DNA from: Phocoena phocoena
Taxonomy: Eukaryota; Chordata; Mammalia; Artiodactyla; Phocoenidae
Assembly (NCBI RefSeq): GCF_963924675.1
Contig: NC_089223.1
Coordinates: 4,662,881-4,726,880, forward strand
Direction: 5' to 3'
DNA: 64,000 nt
Shown here: piece after piece, positions 35,008-47,989 of the stretch
How the letters are laid out: every line of letters begins with the position of its first letter
How positions within the stretch are numbered: position 1 is the first letter of the stretch
Made by a program: the position numbers and the translations under genes
The notes under the pieces: generated by a model
Seen by the model: only the letters and a program-made list of their open reading frames with translations
Told to the model about the DNA's origin: nothing
Databases searched by the model: none

Positions 35008-35279
35008 GGGTGTGGGAGGGATCAATTAGTAGTTTGGGATTGACATATATACACTACTGTATATAAAATAGATAACCAACAAGGACCTACTCTAAAGCAC
35101 AGGGAATTCTACTCAATGCCTTGTAATAATGGAAAAGAATCTGAAAAGCAATATCTATCTCTATCTGCCTCTCTATACACACACATGCACGTATACAACT
35201 GAATCACTTTGCTGTACACCTGGAGCAAACACAACATTGTAACTCAATTATACGTCAATAAAAATTAAAAAAAAAAAAA
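35008..35279 (+). mobile_element. L1 LINE, short 3' end
   Basis: It starts within the 3' UTR ('ggtgtgggagggatcaat') and ends 'caataaaaatt' plus an A tail. Imperfect flanks 'aaagacttacctgtagg' (about 34,993-35,009) and 'aaagacatacctgcaaa' (about 35,277-35,293) look like a decayed target duplication. Confidence 0.92.
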
Positions 35280-35284
35280 GACAT

Positions 35285-35795
35285 ACCTGCAAACATCAGG
35301 CCTTAAGCAAAGGTGCACTGACCTTTATAAAGACACTGGGCATCCCGGATTCAAGCAAACTAGAAGCCACATGGATCTCAGAAACTATATGTGAGCAGAA
35401 AATTCCGCAGCAAACTCAAAGCCTCACAGGCCTTGGGAAAGGGGTGATCCCAGTGAGTCCTGGCTCTGAGTGTCTGTGGCAGCTTGATTGCACTGCCCTC
35501 CATACATGTGTGAAGGCAGCAGTGCCTCGGTAGTTGCCGTGGGCTATAGAGGCACAAGTAATCGGATTTAACTGAAGCAAGAGCTCAATTGTATGGAAAA
35601 GGCAATCTTTCCATACACCTACCATTTAGTCTTTACAGAGCAGAGCAGTTATTTCCATTTGTGCCATGCTTTTCAGCCTGTCTGCAGGGAATGACTTTTA
35701 TAGTACAAGGCAGCTGGATTCCAAGCATACTAATAACACTAAAGAGGTTCAGTTTTTAAATTATTATTGTCAGCCTGAGGTTTCATGCTTCAAAT
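35285..35795. other. Unique sequence
   Basis: No recognisable feature. Confidence 0.5.
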
Positions 35796-35799
35796 GTCA

Positions 35800-35882
35800 T
35801 CTTACATTCAGGGCTAAAGAGGAAACTGTGGAAGAACTAAGCTTGAAGTCATGGAGTTAGCCCACAAGCCTGAGATTTGAAA
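35800..35882 (-). repeat. MIR-like fragment, reverse strand
   Basis: 'aaagaggaaactgtgg' followed by 'gtcatggagttagcc' and 'gcctgagatttgaa' gives the reversed MIR core order. Confidence 0.55.
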
Positions 35883-35884
35883 AG

Positions 35885-36395
35885 TAATAAACAATGTTAG
35901 GTAATGAAGTTACATTTAATTAACTATCCAGGAATTTGCTGGGCTTTGAGAGAACATGTTTGATAAATTTGTGGAATTGAGACCATAAAAGAAAGCATAG
36001 CAAAAAATAGGCACATGACAGGAAGGCAGAGGGGATGAAGATAAATTCAGTCCATGCTGTGGTTCAATGGCAATACCTCCCGGGTGGGACTGTCCAAGCC
36101 AAGGAAATGAAGGTATATAAGATTTGTTTGAACATCAGATGCATCTGGCAGACTCAGAACAAGCAAGCTAAAATCTTAATACTCTGGATGGAAACACAAG
36201 GATGGTAAAAGGAGCAAGGCATCTGGATCCAGGAAATTATTATCTCTTTACACTGTGCAAAAGGGAAGGGACCAACTTTAAAAACAGGTCACAATAGCTT
36301 TTCTAAAGAGAGAAGAGAAAGAGTACGAAAATAAAACAACAGAAGTTGTCTTCCATTATTGCATGAAAGATGTCTACTAGAAATACCACTCAAGA
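35885..36395. other. Unique sequence
   Basis: No recognisable feature. Confidence 0.5.
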
Positions 36396-36398
36396 TCT

Positions 36399-36875
36399 GT
36401 AAAGAAGATGTGGTAGATATACACAATAGACTATTACTCAGCCATAAAAAAGAATGGAATTTTGTCATTTGCAGCAACATGGATGGACCTGGAGGGTATT
36501 ATGCTAAGTGAAATAAGTCAGAGAAAGACAAATACTGTATGTTTTCACTTATAAGTGGAATCTAAAAAATACAACAAACAAATGAATATAACAAAAGAGA
36601 AACAGACTCACAGATACAGAGAACAAACTAGAGGTTACCAATGGAGAGAAGGAAGGGGGAGGGGCAAAGTAGGAGTAAGGGATTAAAAGGTACAAACTAC
36701 TGTGTATAAAATTCATAAGCTGCTAGGGTACAATGTGAAGCACAGGGGATAGGGCCAACTAATATTTTATAATAACTGTAAATGGAGTATAATGCATAAA
36801 AATTTTGAGTCACTATGGTGTACACCTGGAATTAATATAATATTGTCAATCAACAATACTTTAATAATAAAAAGG
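36399..36875 (+). mobile_element. L1 3' end (older subfamily)
   Basis: From 'aaagaagatgtggtagat' through 'aacatggatggacctggagg' to 'caatactttaataataaaaa'. It has the same 3' UTR type as the L1 split by the NUMT (14,766-15,180). Confidence 0.9.
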
Positions 36876-36879
36876 TCTA

Positions 36880-39800
36880 AAACATTCAAACTATGAGGAG
36901 CAATAGTGACTTGAAAAATTCTTGGCTGTATTCTCACTGTCCTTAGTGCAAACTTTTTGAAGCACTGATGGGAGGTTAAAGTCAGGAATATTTCGAGAGG
37001 GATGTTAGAAAAAAAGAGGGAGTAAAACCTTCCCCAGGATGCAGGATGCATAGGTCAGTTCCAGAGGAGCAAGCAGAACAATGAGCCTCTCATGGCCAGA
37101 CACTGTAAATGAAAGAAAGAATGGAGGCTTGGCTACTGAAAAGAGCCACCTTCACTGTGGCACTGGTGGGCCACAAACACAGGGCTCACGGAAAAGGGAA
37201 AAGTCCTGGATTCAGTTTTATTCATTGCTCCGGATCTGCCTACTTGACTTACTTCCTGAACAAATGCCTCAAACAACAATTTAGCTGTTATCCTGAGTCA
37301 AGGAGCCAGTTGCCACTGCCCTCAGTATAGACTTGGTGACTCTCTCATCTCCCATGTTCACAGACTTGCTTCACGCACTGCACACAGAGACCCAGGGGCA
37401 GCTCAGCACAGGTGCCTGCATGACCCTTAGTGCTTGTTTGGAAAGCTCTGACATGTGGGTATGGAGGTGATCAATGAACTCAGGTAAGTTCTTCTGCCTT
37501 CTTTCCCACGGATGGACTGTTTGTGGATGGAGAAGCTTCATACGGTTTCACTAAAAACGTCCAGTGAGACTAAGTAACCTGTTTGTCATGAAGGACAGTT
37601 TTTAAGAGCACTGCATCCGGTCTCCAATATTCTCTTTTTTCCTACATTATTCTTTCCCTCTCAATCCCTAGGGATATGCTCACCATAAAATGGCAGCACA
37701 TAAGTCTTTCTAAAGACTCTGGTTTTAGGAGAAATTCAGTTAAGACAGGAAATTAGAAGATTTTAATATGCTGGATGAGAAAGAAAACTACATAATTTAA
37801 CACTTGCCAAAGCCATTTTATTGTATATTTCCAGACTCCATAAGAAGCTGGTCTTGTCTCAACAGCCATTATCTGAGAAAGCAGAGTGTTCATAAGAGAT
37901 TACTTTCTTCTCAGTTGCAGTAAACTCTGCACTGTAATTAACCTCTTGATAAGAGTCTTCTTCTGGTTGAAATTACCTTCAAAGATCATGGACTGGTGGA
38001 GATGAACTGGTGTCCTGGAGTGGCTGAAACAAAGCCCATTTTTACTGTATGACCTGCTTTCCTTGGATAGCACTGAGTTTCTGTTTTGGTCTTTGCCAAA
38101 CCCAAATCCTGGGTTCTGAAAACATCATTCTGAGTGGGATAACTTTGGGTTCTAGAAATGAGCTTCTTTACGAAATTTCTTGGATGAGAATACAAACTTC
38201 GATCATCTTCGGACTCTCTAAAAGAGTGGCACACCAGACTTGATCTAATGGATTCTGAGCTTGTGGGAGAGCCACCGCAAAGCTGTGGCACACGGACCCT
38301 CAGGCTGCTGCTGCTGCAAGAGGCCGTGTCCCAGCCGGGCTCATGCTGATCAGGAAAAGCAACGGGGGTAATTCTATTTTCTTTAGATTCGAAGGAGCTG
38401 GATAATTGATTTTTTTGAGTTTTAATCCCTTTGGCTTCTAGCGTCTTTGGATTTTTACTGACATGGGGACTTATTCTCCTGATTAAATTTCTTTAATGGC
38501 TTCCCCAGGCTTCAAATAAGAATGAGATTCATAAGTGTATTTGAGGTATTTCTATCTTCTTGGCACTTCTGGAGTATCTTTCAAAAGTTATATAATCTCA
38601 ATATGGAACTTTGGATGAAATATAGTTCACAACATGGCTGTGCTTAATTTGGGAAGGAAAAGAGAATAGGAATGGATTTTCAGATTTGGAGGGAGTAGTC
38701 TTAGAGCTAAAGCTATTTTTTCTGATCCATTTCAGCATCTTTCGGGGACAAAATCCACAGTAGCTGTCAGAACATTAGTGGCTCTGGCAGATACTGAGTT
38801 TGTGACTTCATGGAGTCTTATAACTGTCTCAATAAATTCCAGGGACGATGCTCACGTTGCCAGCTGAACACAGACTTAGTAATTTAGCTCAGTGGTTTAA
38901 AAGTCAGTTTTAAAAAATCTGGATGGAGGGGTTGGAAGTTCTCTGTTCTTATTCTCTAGTAAATTTCACTTTGAGTCAGTCTTTGGGAGTGCCTGTGTGG
39001 TTACCACGAGCATGTTCCTCCCGCTGTGATTTTTATCTTAGGGCCTGTGGCGCACAGACCACATGCCAGATGGGCTGTATGCTACCATCCTCTAGATTAT
39101 CTGCCAGCATGTTCTTTCAAGAATGACCAGACAATAGCCAAACTCTTTGCAACTTCTCTCATCTCTCTGACCTCGTTCTTGTTTTTTTCAGATCAATTCA
39201 CTAAAGGCTCAGAGCCCTAAAACAAAAGTGAAAGCACTTTTCTCTAATAAAGTGTCTTCTGATATTTCCAAATTCTATTACATCACACTAAAACCCTTAT
39301 AAAAGATATCTGTTACCAAAGACATGACCATGTAAAGGGGAAGTTGTGTTGGACGGGCAGGGGAGGCACTGAGATACGACGTATGATTTCCATGGCCATT
39401 TTTGAAGAGCAGTTTGAAGCAGGCTAATCTTAGAATACCTACAGCAGCCGTCTGCTGGAAGGCACATGGTTTTCTGCACTTTTTGGGTATTAGTTTATTT
39501 TCATACTTCCAGCAGGCCACTTAACTAAGTCAGCATCATTGGATCAACAGAGAGGATGTGGTCAAGAAGAACGGTAAAATATGTTAGAGAAGGAGACAAT
39601 GGTGGATAGCACTTTTTCCTAATATACAAAGATTTGATAACAAGTTCATGAATCTCAAGTTTTTCAAAACAGCGTAGTATCTCATGTAAACCATTGCTAT
39701 TCCAAATATAGTCCCCTTTTTTTAGCTTCCCTGATGCAGATCTCCCTACTCATTGGACCTTCCTTAAGTGGTATTTTCTAGCTCATTACAGCTTCTAAAC

Positions 39801-40200
39801 AGTATTGAATGGGTTAGGCAGCTGGGTTCCCGCCTTGAGCCCCTGGTTTTGGAGGATGACCTGGAGCCCTCCTTTGACTGTTCCCCTCTTGGCAAGGCAA
39901 GAAGTTCAAGCAAGGGACTAAGTCAAAGTCTGTGCCTTGCTACCCTCTGGGCCTTCTTCAGGGGGAATGGACCCTAGAATTCCCTAACCCTGACCCTGAG
40001 CCTACTTCCTGGACCTGCACAGGGAAGACTGTTTTGTTTTATTTTTTGTTTTTAATTTTCAGAAGAGGTAAAGGGGAGGAATGGTCATGCTGGTAGGTGT
40101 GAGAGAAGAGGGAAGACCAAGGTGTATGGGGAATGGGTGAAGTGTTCTATTTGTACTCTTGGTCCAGGACCCAAAAATGTTAGAATTGGGCCTGTTTAAA
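36880..40200. other. Unique sequence, less AT-rich than most of the window
   Basis: I recognise no repeat in 3.3 kb. A strong splice-donor-like CAG/GTAAGT lies at 37,481-37,489 and a short (CTG)4 at about 38,305-38,316. No open frame exceeds about 100 codons and none shows a domain. It could hold a non-coding exon, but nothing here proves it. Confidence 0.45.
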
Positions 40201-40205
40201 ACAGG

Positions 40206-40724
40206 TGTTTATATCCAGAAAAGACCAAAACTCTAATCTGAAAAGATATATGCACCCCAATGTTCATAGCAGCACTATTTACAATAGCCAAGACAGGGAA
40301 ACAACATAAATGTCCATTGACAGATGAGTGGATAAAGAAAATGTTGTACATATAAACAATGGAATGTTACTCAGACATAAAAAGAATGAAATAATGCCAT
40401 TTTCAGCAACATGAACAGACCTAGAGATTATCATACTAAGTGAGGTCAGAGAAAGAAAAGTATCGTAAAATCACTTATATGTGGAATCTAAAAAAATGAT
40501 ACAAATTAACTTATTTACAAAATGAATATAGACTCACAGACATAGAAAAAAACTTATGGTTATAAAATGAGAAAGGGAGGAGAGGGATAAATTAGGAATT
40601 TGGGATTAACAGATATATACTACTACACATAAAATAGATAAACAATAAGGACCTACTGTATAGCACAGGGAACGATATTCAATATTTTATAATAACCTGT
40701 GATGGGAAAGAATCTGAAAAAGAA

Positions 40725-40770
<46 letters not shown>

Positions 40771-40862
40771 CACATATATATATATATACATATATATATA
40801 TATCTGAATCACTTTGCTGTACACCTGAAACATTGTAAATCAATTATACTTCAATAAAAAAT
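40206..40862 (+). mobile_element. L1 3' end with internal (TA)n
   Basis: From 'tatatccagaaaagacc' through 'gcagcactatttacaatagc' and 'ctactgtatagcacaggg' to 'cttcaataaaaaatg'. A TA-rich tract of about 75 bases at 40,731-40,804 has expanded inside the 3' UTR. Confidence 0.93.
40731..40804. repeat. (TA)n tract
   Basis: TA repeat interrupted by 'ctccaca' and 'catata', inside the L1 3' UTR. Confidence 0.95.
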
Positions 40863-40869
40863 GTTATAC

Positions 40870-42325
40870 AAAACAAAAACATACGTTAAATAAGACCTTG
40901 CAAGTGAATAAAAGTTGAGCCAAACTTCATAGATTTTACATTGTTACAGTATTGCTTTCCATTTACTTTCTCAACATCCTATTGGCATTTAACATTGTAG
41001 TTGATTGGTGATAGTAATTTGATAACTGTTTTATATGTGCAGGATTTTTATTTAGCAGTATATTGGGTAGCGCTAACTCTTTTATATTTATGAGATGTTC
41101 TTGCTTAGTGCATATACTTAGTGCATTGTGGAAACCACAGTACAGCTTACATTATTTCTCCCTTCATGATTCTTGACCCTGAAAGCCTACTTACTTTAAT
41201 TTCTTTTTTGTAGACCTGTATAATATTTCTGTTTTACGTTTCTTTAATTTAAAAATAAAAAAGATCAGTGCCATCTGCCCGCTCAGTGTTCCTTCTCAAC
41301 TTCCAGAAAACTCGACAAAACCTTCTCAGTATGCTCAGACACAGTTCCTGGGACCCACAGCTAACACATACTGAGGGAGCTGCACAGCCCCCTTCCTTAT
41401 ACTTCAATCTGTACAGATCTGTCTTCTTCACTTACTGTCCCCATCCATTCCATGATGAATAACATGTTTACTAATAAAGCATGGAAAAAAGTAAGCAATC
41501 TGTTAAAAGTCTAAATGGCCCACATAGTATTTATTGTGTGGGTGCAGTAATTGATCCACTGACATCTAAACCTATTCAGAGACTAAACTTTCTGTTGTTG
41601 GCTCTGTGGCTCTTAGATGACATTACTCAAATTATTTTGGCTTGTACATTTGATTTTGCCAGTCAGCCATGAAGAATGCTTTTTCTCTCTGCATCTGAAA
41701 TTTGGTACTTTTTATGATATGACACATATTTTTCCCCATTTGAGGAAAATGGAATTTTGGTGATCCATGTATAACCCCTAAAGTGTCTTATAAAATAAAA
41801 ACAATTTGAACAGATCACAAATTTATGTATCTTACTCATTAAAAATTTAGCAAAGCATAACATATGATCCAAATATCAATTCGTTTTTTAACTCCTAATG
41901 AAAATACATGATTCGCCATTTGCAAACTTCAACTCTTGAAATTAAACGAAAATTTTATGTATGTCAGTAAATGTAAAAAGTTAATAACAGACTACACTAC
42001 ATTGTTTTTCTAGATTATACATGTTAACAGATGACTGAAAAGGGAATATATTTGCTATTGTTTAAATATAGAACACTGGTAATCGTACTTAACTTTGAGG
42101 AAAAAAATATCACATTTCTACTTAGAAAGAGTCTAAATAATTCATCGTGGATTGCATTAAGTGATTTTCTGTGAAAGTATACTGACATTTGTAACTGAAT
42201 ATGTCTTCTAGTTCATTCGTAATGTATTCACAAATATTTTCGGTATAGCTTTTATGAAGAACCCACCTGCCAGGGTTATAAGAGATACAAATCTGGGTAA
42301 GTCCTGATTTTAACCATAAAGAATC
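40870..42325. other. AT-rich unique sequence
   Basis: No recognisable feature; open frames here are short and patternless. Confidence 0.5.
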
Positions 42326-42329
42326 TGGC

Positions 42330-42336
42330 TGTGTGT

Positions 42337-42371
<35 letters not shown>
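42330..42371. repeat. (GT)n microsatellite
   Basis: About 20 GT units with one AT interruption. Confidence 0.98.
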
Positions 42372-42374
<3 letters not shown>

Positions 42375-42589
42375 ACACATAGTATCTTTTCAAAAGGTGG
42401 AAAGTAATTTAATTTTATATCTTTATGTATCTAAGTATATATGTATATTTATAAAGTTATTTCAAATATATTTCATTTATATATGAGCTTATGGAAATTA
42501 TTATGAATTATATATGATATTTAATACTATTTATAATATGGACATATATATGTGTACATGCCTACATATATTCATAAACTGTAACTTGA

Positions 42590-42700
42590 TTTAGTTTTAA
42601 TAAACATTAATTGAATACCTATGAGTTTCCAGGTAATGTGTTAAGTACTTCTCATGTATATTATTAGATTCACCATCTTATTTGGTCCTAAAAAGAAAAA
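42590..42700 (-). repeat. MIR or L2-like fragment
   Basis: 'aacattaattgaatacctat' and 'aggtaatgtgttaagtactt' resemble the 3' end of MIR or L2 read in reverse. Weak. Confidence 0.4.
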
Positions 42701-43104
42701 CTTTTTAAAAATCCTAAATTATAATTGAGAAATGTAAAGAGAAATGAAAAAATTATACAATTTAAACTTTTTTTTTCAATTTGAATAAATAACACTGCAC
42801 TTTGATGTCTTGATTAACCAGGATCATGGGACACAAGTCCTATGGATAAACTCACACTGTGAATAATACTAACGACGTAAGTTATTGAAAATACAGATTT
42901 AAAACAAATCTGTTTAGTGAAAATTAATCCAGTATTTCGAAAAATGATGATTAAGCTCAGTGCTGTGAAAGATACTGATGTTGAAAGGTTTCCTTTTCCT
43001 TACAACAGATATTTTCTGCTCCCACCCAAGACAACTCATGGTATAGTTATTAGACCATTCTCCAAAGCTTAGTTCATATGTCAAATCACTCAGTAAATTA
43101 TAAT

Positions 43105-43355
43105 AATAGTATTTAAGCCAGCCATTTTTGAGTATTAACTATGTGCTGAAACTATTCCAAACACTTCTATTTGCAACCACAGTTAACGTTCACAACAGAA
43201 CAAGCAGGTGGATGCTATTAGTTGTCTGTCATTTAGGGCAGAGAAAGTCAAGGCTCAGGCTAATGAGGGGCTTGTCTGCAGTCTCATGGCCAGTGAATGC
43301 CCAAGCCAGGATCCCACCCACGCATTTGACCCTTGATCTCACTGCACTATGATTT
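43105..43355 (-). repeat. MIR SINE fossil, reverse strand
   Basis: Reversed MIR order: 'attaactatgtgctgaaact', 'gcagagaaagtcaaggctc', 'tctcatggccagtgaatgc', 'ccaggatcccac', ending near 'actgcactatgattt'. Confidence 0.7.
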
Positions 43356-43359
43356 GATT

Positions 43360-44845
43360 CTGCCTAACCGGGCATAAGAGGATTAAGTCACTTCACACTC
43401 AATTAAAACAACAACAAAGAACAAATAAACAAAAAAGCATTTCAAATAAATTTATGTTTTTTCAGCACATATATCATGTGCTCTTTGCTGATTGAACCAA
43501 ATGATTATTGCCTTATCAGACTCCTCATAAGAGGTAATTTAATGTTTTAATTTTATTTGTTTATTTTATAATTGAAATTTAAGTAAATCAAATTAATCTT
43601 TCACTCGTTTAAATCACAGATGATTTTTTTTTTATTTTAAGGCAAAGTTTAAAGTTTTTCTCCCATTTAACCTGTTCACATTTGTATTGGTTAGGAAGCA
43701 TTAATTTTTCACATGGATTCTGACATTTCAATAATTAAACTATTCAAGTTTTGAAGGGATAGGACTTTTCTATCTTACAATGGACGCAATGTAATTTTTA
43801 TTGGTTACTAGGCAGCTTCAAACAATGAACACATTCTCACACTTAGACTTACACAAAATAGAAAGATTTCACTGTATTACACATGCAGTAGGATGTTTGA
43901 GGATACTTTTTAGAATGGCAATCCAAGTAAAAGCAGTAAGTTTATTTTAAATTAAGTTTCAAGCATTTATTAGCTGTATAATTTTGCATGAGCTATTTAA
44001 TATTCAAGATTCATCTTCCTTACATATGAAAGTTCTGTCTACTTCTCAGGGTTTTTTGATAGTTATAATAAGCTAAAGAAATAAATATATGAATAGATAT
44101 GTGGTACATGGTAAGAGACTGATATATATTAGTTCTCCTTTTAAGTCTTTACAACAAACACAAAACAAATGCAGAAAATAAATCACATCTATAATAACCT
44201 AAAGTTGTGACTGTATTAATTTTATTATTTATACTAAGATTTTTTAAGGAGAAACTTTAAACACTTTTTTATTAAAAATTATAATGGGATAATAATATTC
44301 AATCAATGCCTTTGATAGGAGAGATATTTGCATAATAGAGCAGAAGGATTACCACATAGAAAACCAAGAAACGTGGTGATACTTCTAGAGGTGAACTATA
44401 AGCCTGTGTGTTCTAAGTCATCTTATCAAAGCACTGCTGCTTCATTACCCTGAGAAAATAAATTGATGAAGACCAAACAGGATGAAGAAATGATGTAGAG
44501 TCCTTTCCTTTTATGGATTCATGGGAATTACATCCTGAAAATTACCATTTAATTCCCATGATTCAGAACCACTAGGAAGAGATCTGAAGGCAAGATTAAG
44601 AGACATATATTTTGCAGAATCAGAAACTATTTCTACTGTAAGGTTTGAAGGTTTGGTGGGGGGGATATTTCGAGGTATCGGTAGTGTAAACTCTCAGGGA
44701 TGGAGTTTATCCTTTCATTGTATGCCTGTGCTTTTCATGGGATTTTAGAAGGTTTTTTTGTTTTTTTGTTCTTTAGAAAATAGCAATTATCCTTCCTGTG
44801 GCAGGGGCAGATTTACTAGGAGCTGCAGTCTAAAATCCAGGAAGA
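43360..44845. other. AT-rich unique sequence
   Basis: No recognisable feature. Confidence 0.5.
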
Positions 44846-44848
44846 CAA

Positions 44849-44942
44849 GATATTTGTCCTGTTTTGTCCACTACAGTATCTCCATGGTCAGGTCTGTGAT
44901 TGGTACAGAGTTGATACTCAACACAAAAGTTTGAATAAGTGA
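44849..44942 (+). repeat. L2 LINE 3' end fragment
   Basis: 'tgtcctgttttgtccact', 'acagtatctccatgg', 'tgattggtacagagttgat' and 'actcaacacaaaagtttgaa' follow the L2 3' terminal pattern. Confidence 0.6.
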
Positions 44943-45299
44943 CTGTATGAGCCATCATTATATCTGGCTTAAAAATGTCCTACTGTTATGCTTGCCAGCT
45001 AGATAGGACCAGCTGGTTTCACATTTGCCTGAACAAGGTATGTGTTTGCTCTGCAATTTGATTTTAACAACTTGTGCTGTCATTAACAACTCCTGGCTGT
45101 CATTGCCTGCATCAGCTTTGCAGATAGGTTTGCTCCTGGAGTCTTTCTTGAAGATCTGGTAAATAGATCTCTGATAAACCCTTAGCTATTTACTTTTTCC
45201 ATACCAGATACCCTAGTTGTAGTCCTAGAGTAGACTTGTCAATGAAAAATTGTTGCCTGCCATATCAGTAAACAAAGGTTGTTGCAGCTATTAAGCCAT

Positions 45300-45760
45300 C
45301 TCATTACAGCTGCCCTGACAGTGAGCCCTGAGGGAACTCAGGATAGAAACAGGGTACCCACCATCCATCAGTCAGCCACTGAGGCCACCACCCCCACCAT
45401 GGTGTTTCCTGAGGAGACTCAGGATGAGAAAACACAGGATACTGACCCCAGAGAGCTGAGGTGCATCTCAAAGGAATGATTTCCTGTGAGCCCAGATTCT
45501 CCCATTTTCCCATACCTAGAAAAGCACTAAATTCCGTAACTTGAGATGTCCGGTTTTCTTTAATTAATAGAAGTCTTTTGATGTTCCTACCACCTTGTCT
45601 TTGTTGCAAAAACTCCTGTATACCCTGGTTCCTCCCTGACCTCTTCTGAGCAGTCCCTCAGAGCTACTGAGATGTTGTGTCCCAGGCTTTAGTCCGCAGA
45701 ATGTCTGACGAAAAAAACATACTCTCAAATTTAAGTTGTGTATTTTTTTTTAAGTCGACA
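45300..45760 (+). mobile_element. Possible solo LTR of a class I (gamma-type) endogenous retrovirus
   Basis: 'cttgagatgtccggttttct' is followed by 'tttaattaatagaagtcttt', 'gagctactgagatgttgtg' and a T-rich end 'taagtcgaca'. This resembles ungulate/cetacean ERV1-type LTR ends. The poly-A signal position is degraded ('gacgaaaaaaac'). The 5' boundary is not visible, and no internal retroviral sequence adjoins it. Confidence 0.45.
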
Positions 45761-45764
45761 GACT

Positions 45765-46450
45765 TGGCATTGATCAAGGCTCTTTGTTACAGACAATAGA
45801 ATCTGCACTAATTTAATTTAGGTTAGAGATATTTGTGAAAGAATATAGAAAATTGTTCACAGGACTGAAGAGAAGGGATGTATACTAAGCTGTTAGAAAT
45901 AACTTCTAGAACTCACCACAGAACTGGAATATCAAAGGGTTACTGCCTTTACTATAGTCAGGACCAACCACATAAGGAAGCTATCACCCTAGTTCCTGGG
46001 TTCAGAACTACAATGTCTTTGCCATTACATGTGAAAGGAAAATGTCTTTCCCCCAAACTGTGCTTATTTCTCCAACAAGAATTTCATAAAAGGTCATGCT
46101 TGCATGAATCTGACTGGAGAAACCTAAAACACATCCAGAAGGCTAACTGCAAGGGAATCCGGGAAATGTATCTTTTCATTTACTAGACGCTATAAAAAAA
46201 TCTATAAGAAGCAAGCTAACTGGTATTTGAAATGGTTGTTGAGTGAACCAATTTACAGTATCTACTGCAAATCCTTTGCAACTTTTGAGAAAAAAGGATA
46301 TACACGAACACTTCCAAAAGGAGAATACTGAAAGTTATTTTGCAGAAATAGATGCATGTGTAAGAAATTTCTGAATCCACATATACCAAAATGTTAATGG
46401 TCATTTATAGATAGATACATTGCCAATAAAATTTACTCTCTTGTTAGTAT
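45765..46450. other. Unique sequence
   Basis: The 102-codon open frame at 45,878-46,186 has no recognisable domain. Confidence 0.45.
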
Positions 46451-46454
46451 ATAA

Positions 46455-46530
46455 TATTCTTCTGAGGGTTATATAAGATAATACATGGAAAGCACTTAGC
46501 AGAAGACTTGGCAGTAAAGAAGTAATGTTA
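46455..46530 (+). repeat. MIR 3' fragment
   Basis: 'ttatataagataatacatgg' and 'aaagcacttagcagaag' match the MIR 3' half. Confidence 0.6.
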
Positions 46531-46539
46531 ACTATTCAT

Positions 46540-46698
46540 ATTTATAGATATAACTATATATATTCATAACAATATATAGTTACCTGCACAGTAACATTCC
46601 AACACTGATCTATATAATATATAGTTATATATGTATAACTATATATATTTAAATATACGTGTATATATACATATATACACATATATACATATATACTT

Positions 46699-46768
<70 letters not shown>

Positions 46769-46770
46769 TA
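46540..46770. repeat. Compound (TA)n/(CA)n low-complexity region
   Basis: Long TA-rich tract with tata/cata variants, ending in about 12 CA units at 46,745-46,768. Confidence 0.95.
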
Positions 46771-46774
46771 AATC

Positions 46775-47535
46775 AAGATAAAGCAACTGAAGCACATTAC
46801 ATAGAGACATAGGGCCTGGCACTTACTAAATACACAGAAACTGTGAATTACTGTAATTATTCTTTTTAAGTTTCTGAATTTGTTTGACTTTTAAAATAAC
46901 CACACATTAACACTGTGGACAGAAACAATATGATATATGTATTTCTCTATGCACTCAAGAGGATAATCAAGAAAAACAAAAACAAAAAAAAACTACTGTC
47001 TGAATGATGATGTTCGTGGTGGTGATGGCATTTATGAATGTTTATTGAGTAGGTATTTTGTGCTGCTACTACTCTAAATGCTCTGAGAGACAATTCCCTA
47101 CGGTCTCTTGCATTTCTGTGTGTCTTGAGAGAAGAGATACTGACTATATTTTATTCCAGACTTTTCTTCTCAGGAATTTTCTATAGTGAACACCTTTAGA
47201 AAATAGAAAGAGCACCTCCCTCTGGAGCCAGGGGTAAGTATGTTTCCCTGCCAAGTGTAACAGTCAAATGTCAGGTGTGCTTCCTGTCCATTATAAAATA
47301 TGGTTTTCCTAAGCGGGGCAGTCAGAGGGACTATAATAAAAACCGCTGCACATGCATGCATCCTGAGGGCCTCTTCCCATCTCCCTGGGGGATCAGCACA
47401 GGTACTGGTACACTGGCAACTGCTATGGCTGTGAGAAAGAAACTCTGCCTCTGACACAGGAGCCTCCTGTCTTCTGCCATAAGCCAGAAAACTGGGAGGC
47501 TCCCACATTGGTTTGTGAAGAGGGTAAAATCTCAG
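46775..47535. other. Mostly unique sequence
   Basis: A weak L2/MIR-like patch lies at about 47,035-47,100 ('tgtttattgagtaggtattt'). The 112-codon reverse open frame at 47,170-47,508 shows no domain. Confidence 0.45.
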
Positions 47536-47539
47536 ACTG

Positions 47540-47745
47540 TTTTAGATAAGTTCTCTGTATTTAATGACTTGTTTAATCATCAAAAACAAACCTGTCAAGA
47601 AGGAACCATCATTACCCACTTTTTACACATGGGGACATTAGTCCACCAAGTTCAGGTCATTTTCCATTGTCACACAGATATTTAGTGGTAGACTCAGGAC
47701 TGAAAGTTACTCTGGTTCTGAAGCCTGAGTGTTAAACCACCAAGC
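47540..47745 (-). repeat. MIR SINE fossil, reverse strand
   Basis: 'aaccatcattacccacttt', 'acatggggacattag', 'ttgtcacacagatatttag' and 'gtggtagactcagga' give the reversed MIR order. Confidence 0.7.
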
Positions 47746-47989
47746 AAAACTGATTTTATGATCATCGTGCAGTTCTCAGGTTTTTGTTCTGTTTGTTGAA
47801 AGGAAAAAAAATGGAATAATAATTTCAGAAGAACTTGCAGCTTATCAAACTGGAAAACTGCTGAGCTTGTTCCCAATATTTCTCGATGCTATACCTATTA
47901 ATCAATATCAGCCTTCTGTCTAGCCTGGACAATCTCATCACACTAGCATTATTCCTGCTATCCAATTTGCTACTGATACTTTCCTAGTT

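Noticed and set aside
39981..40001. Telomere-like 'ccctaaccctgaccctgag'
   Set aside because: Only about three imperfect units, which can arise by chance; not an interstitial telomere array.
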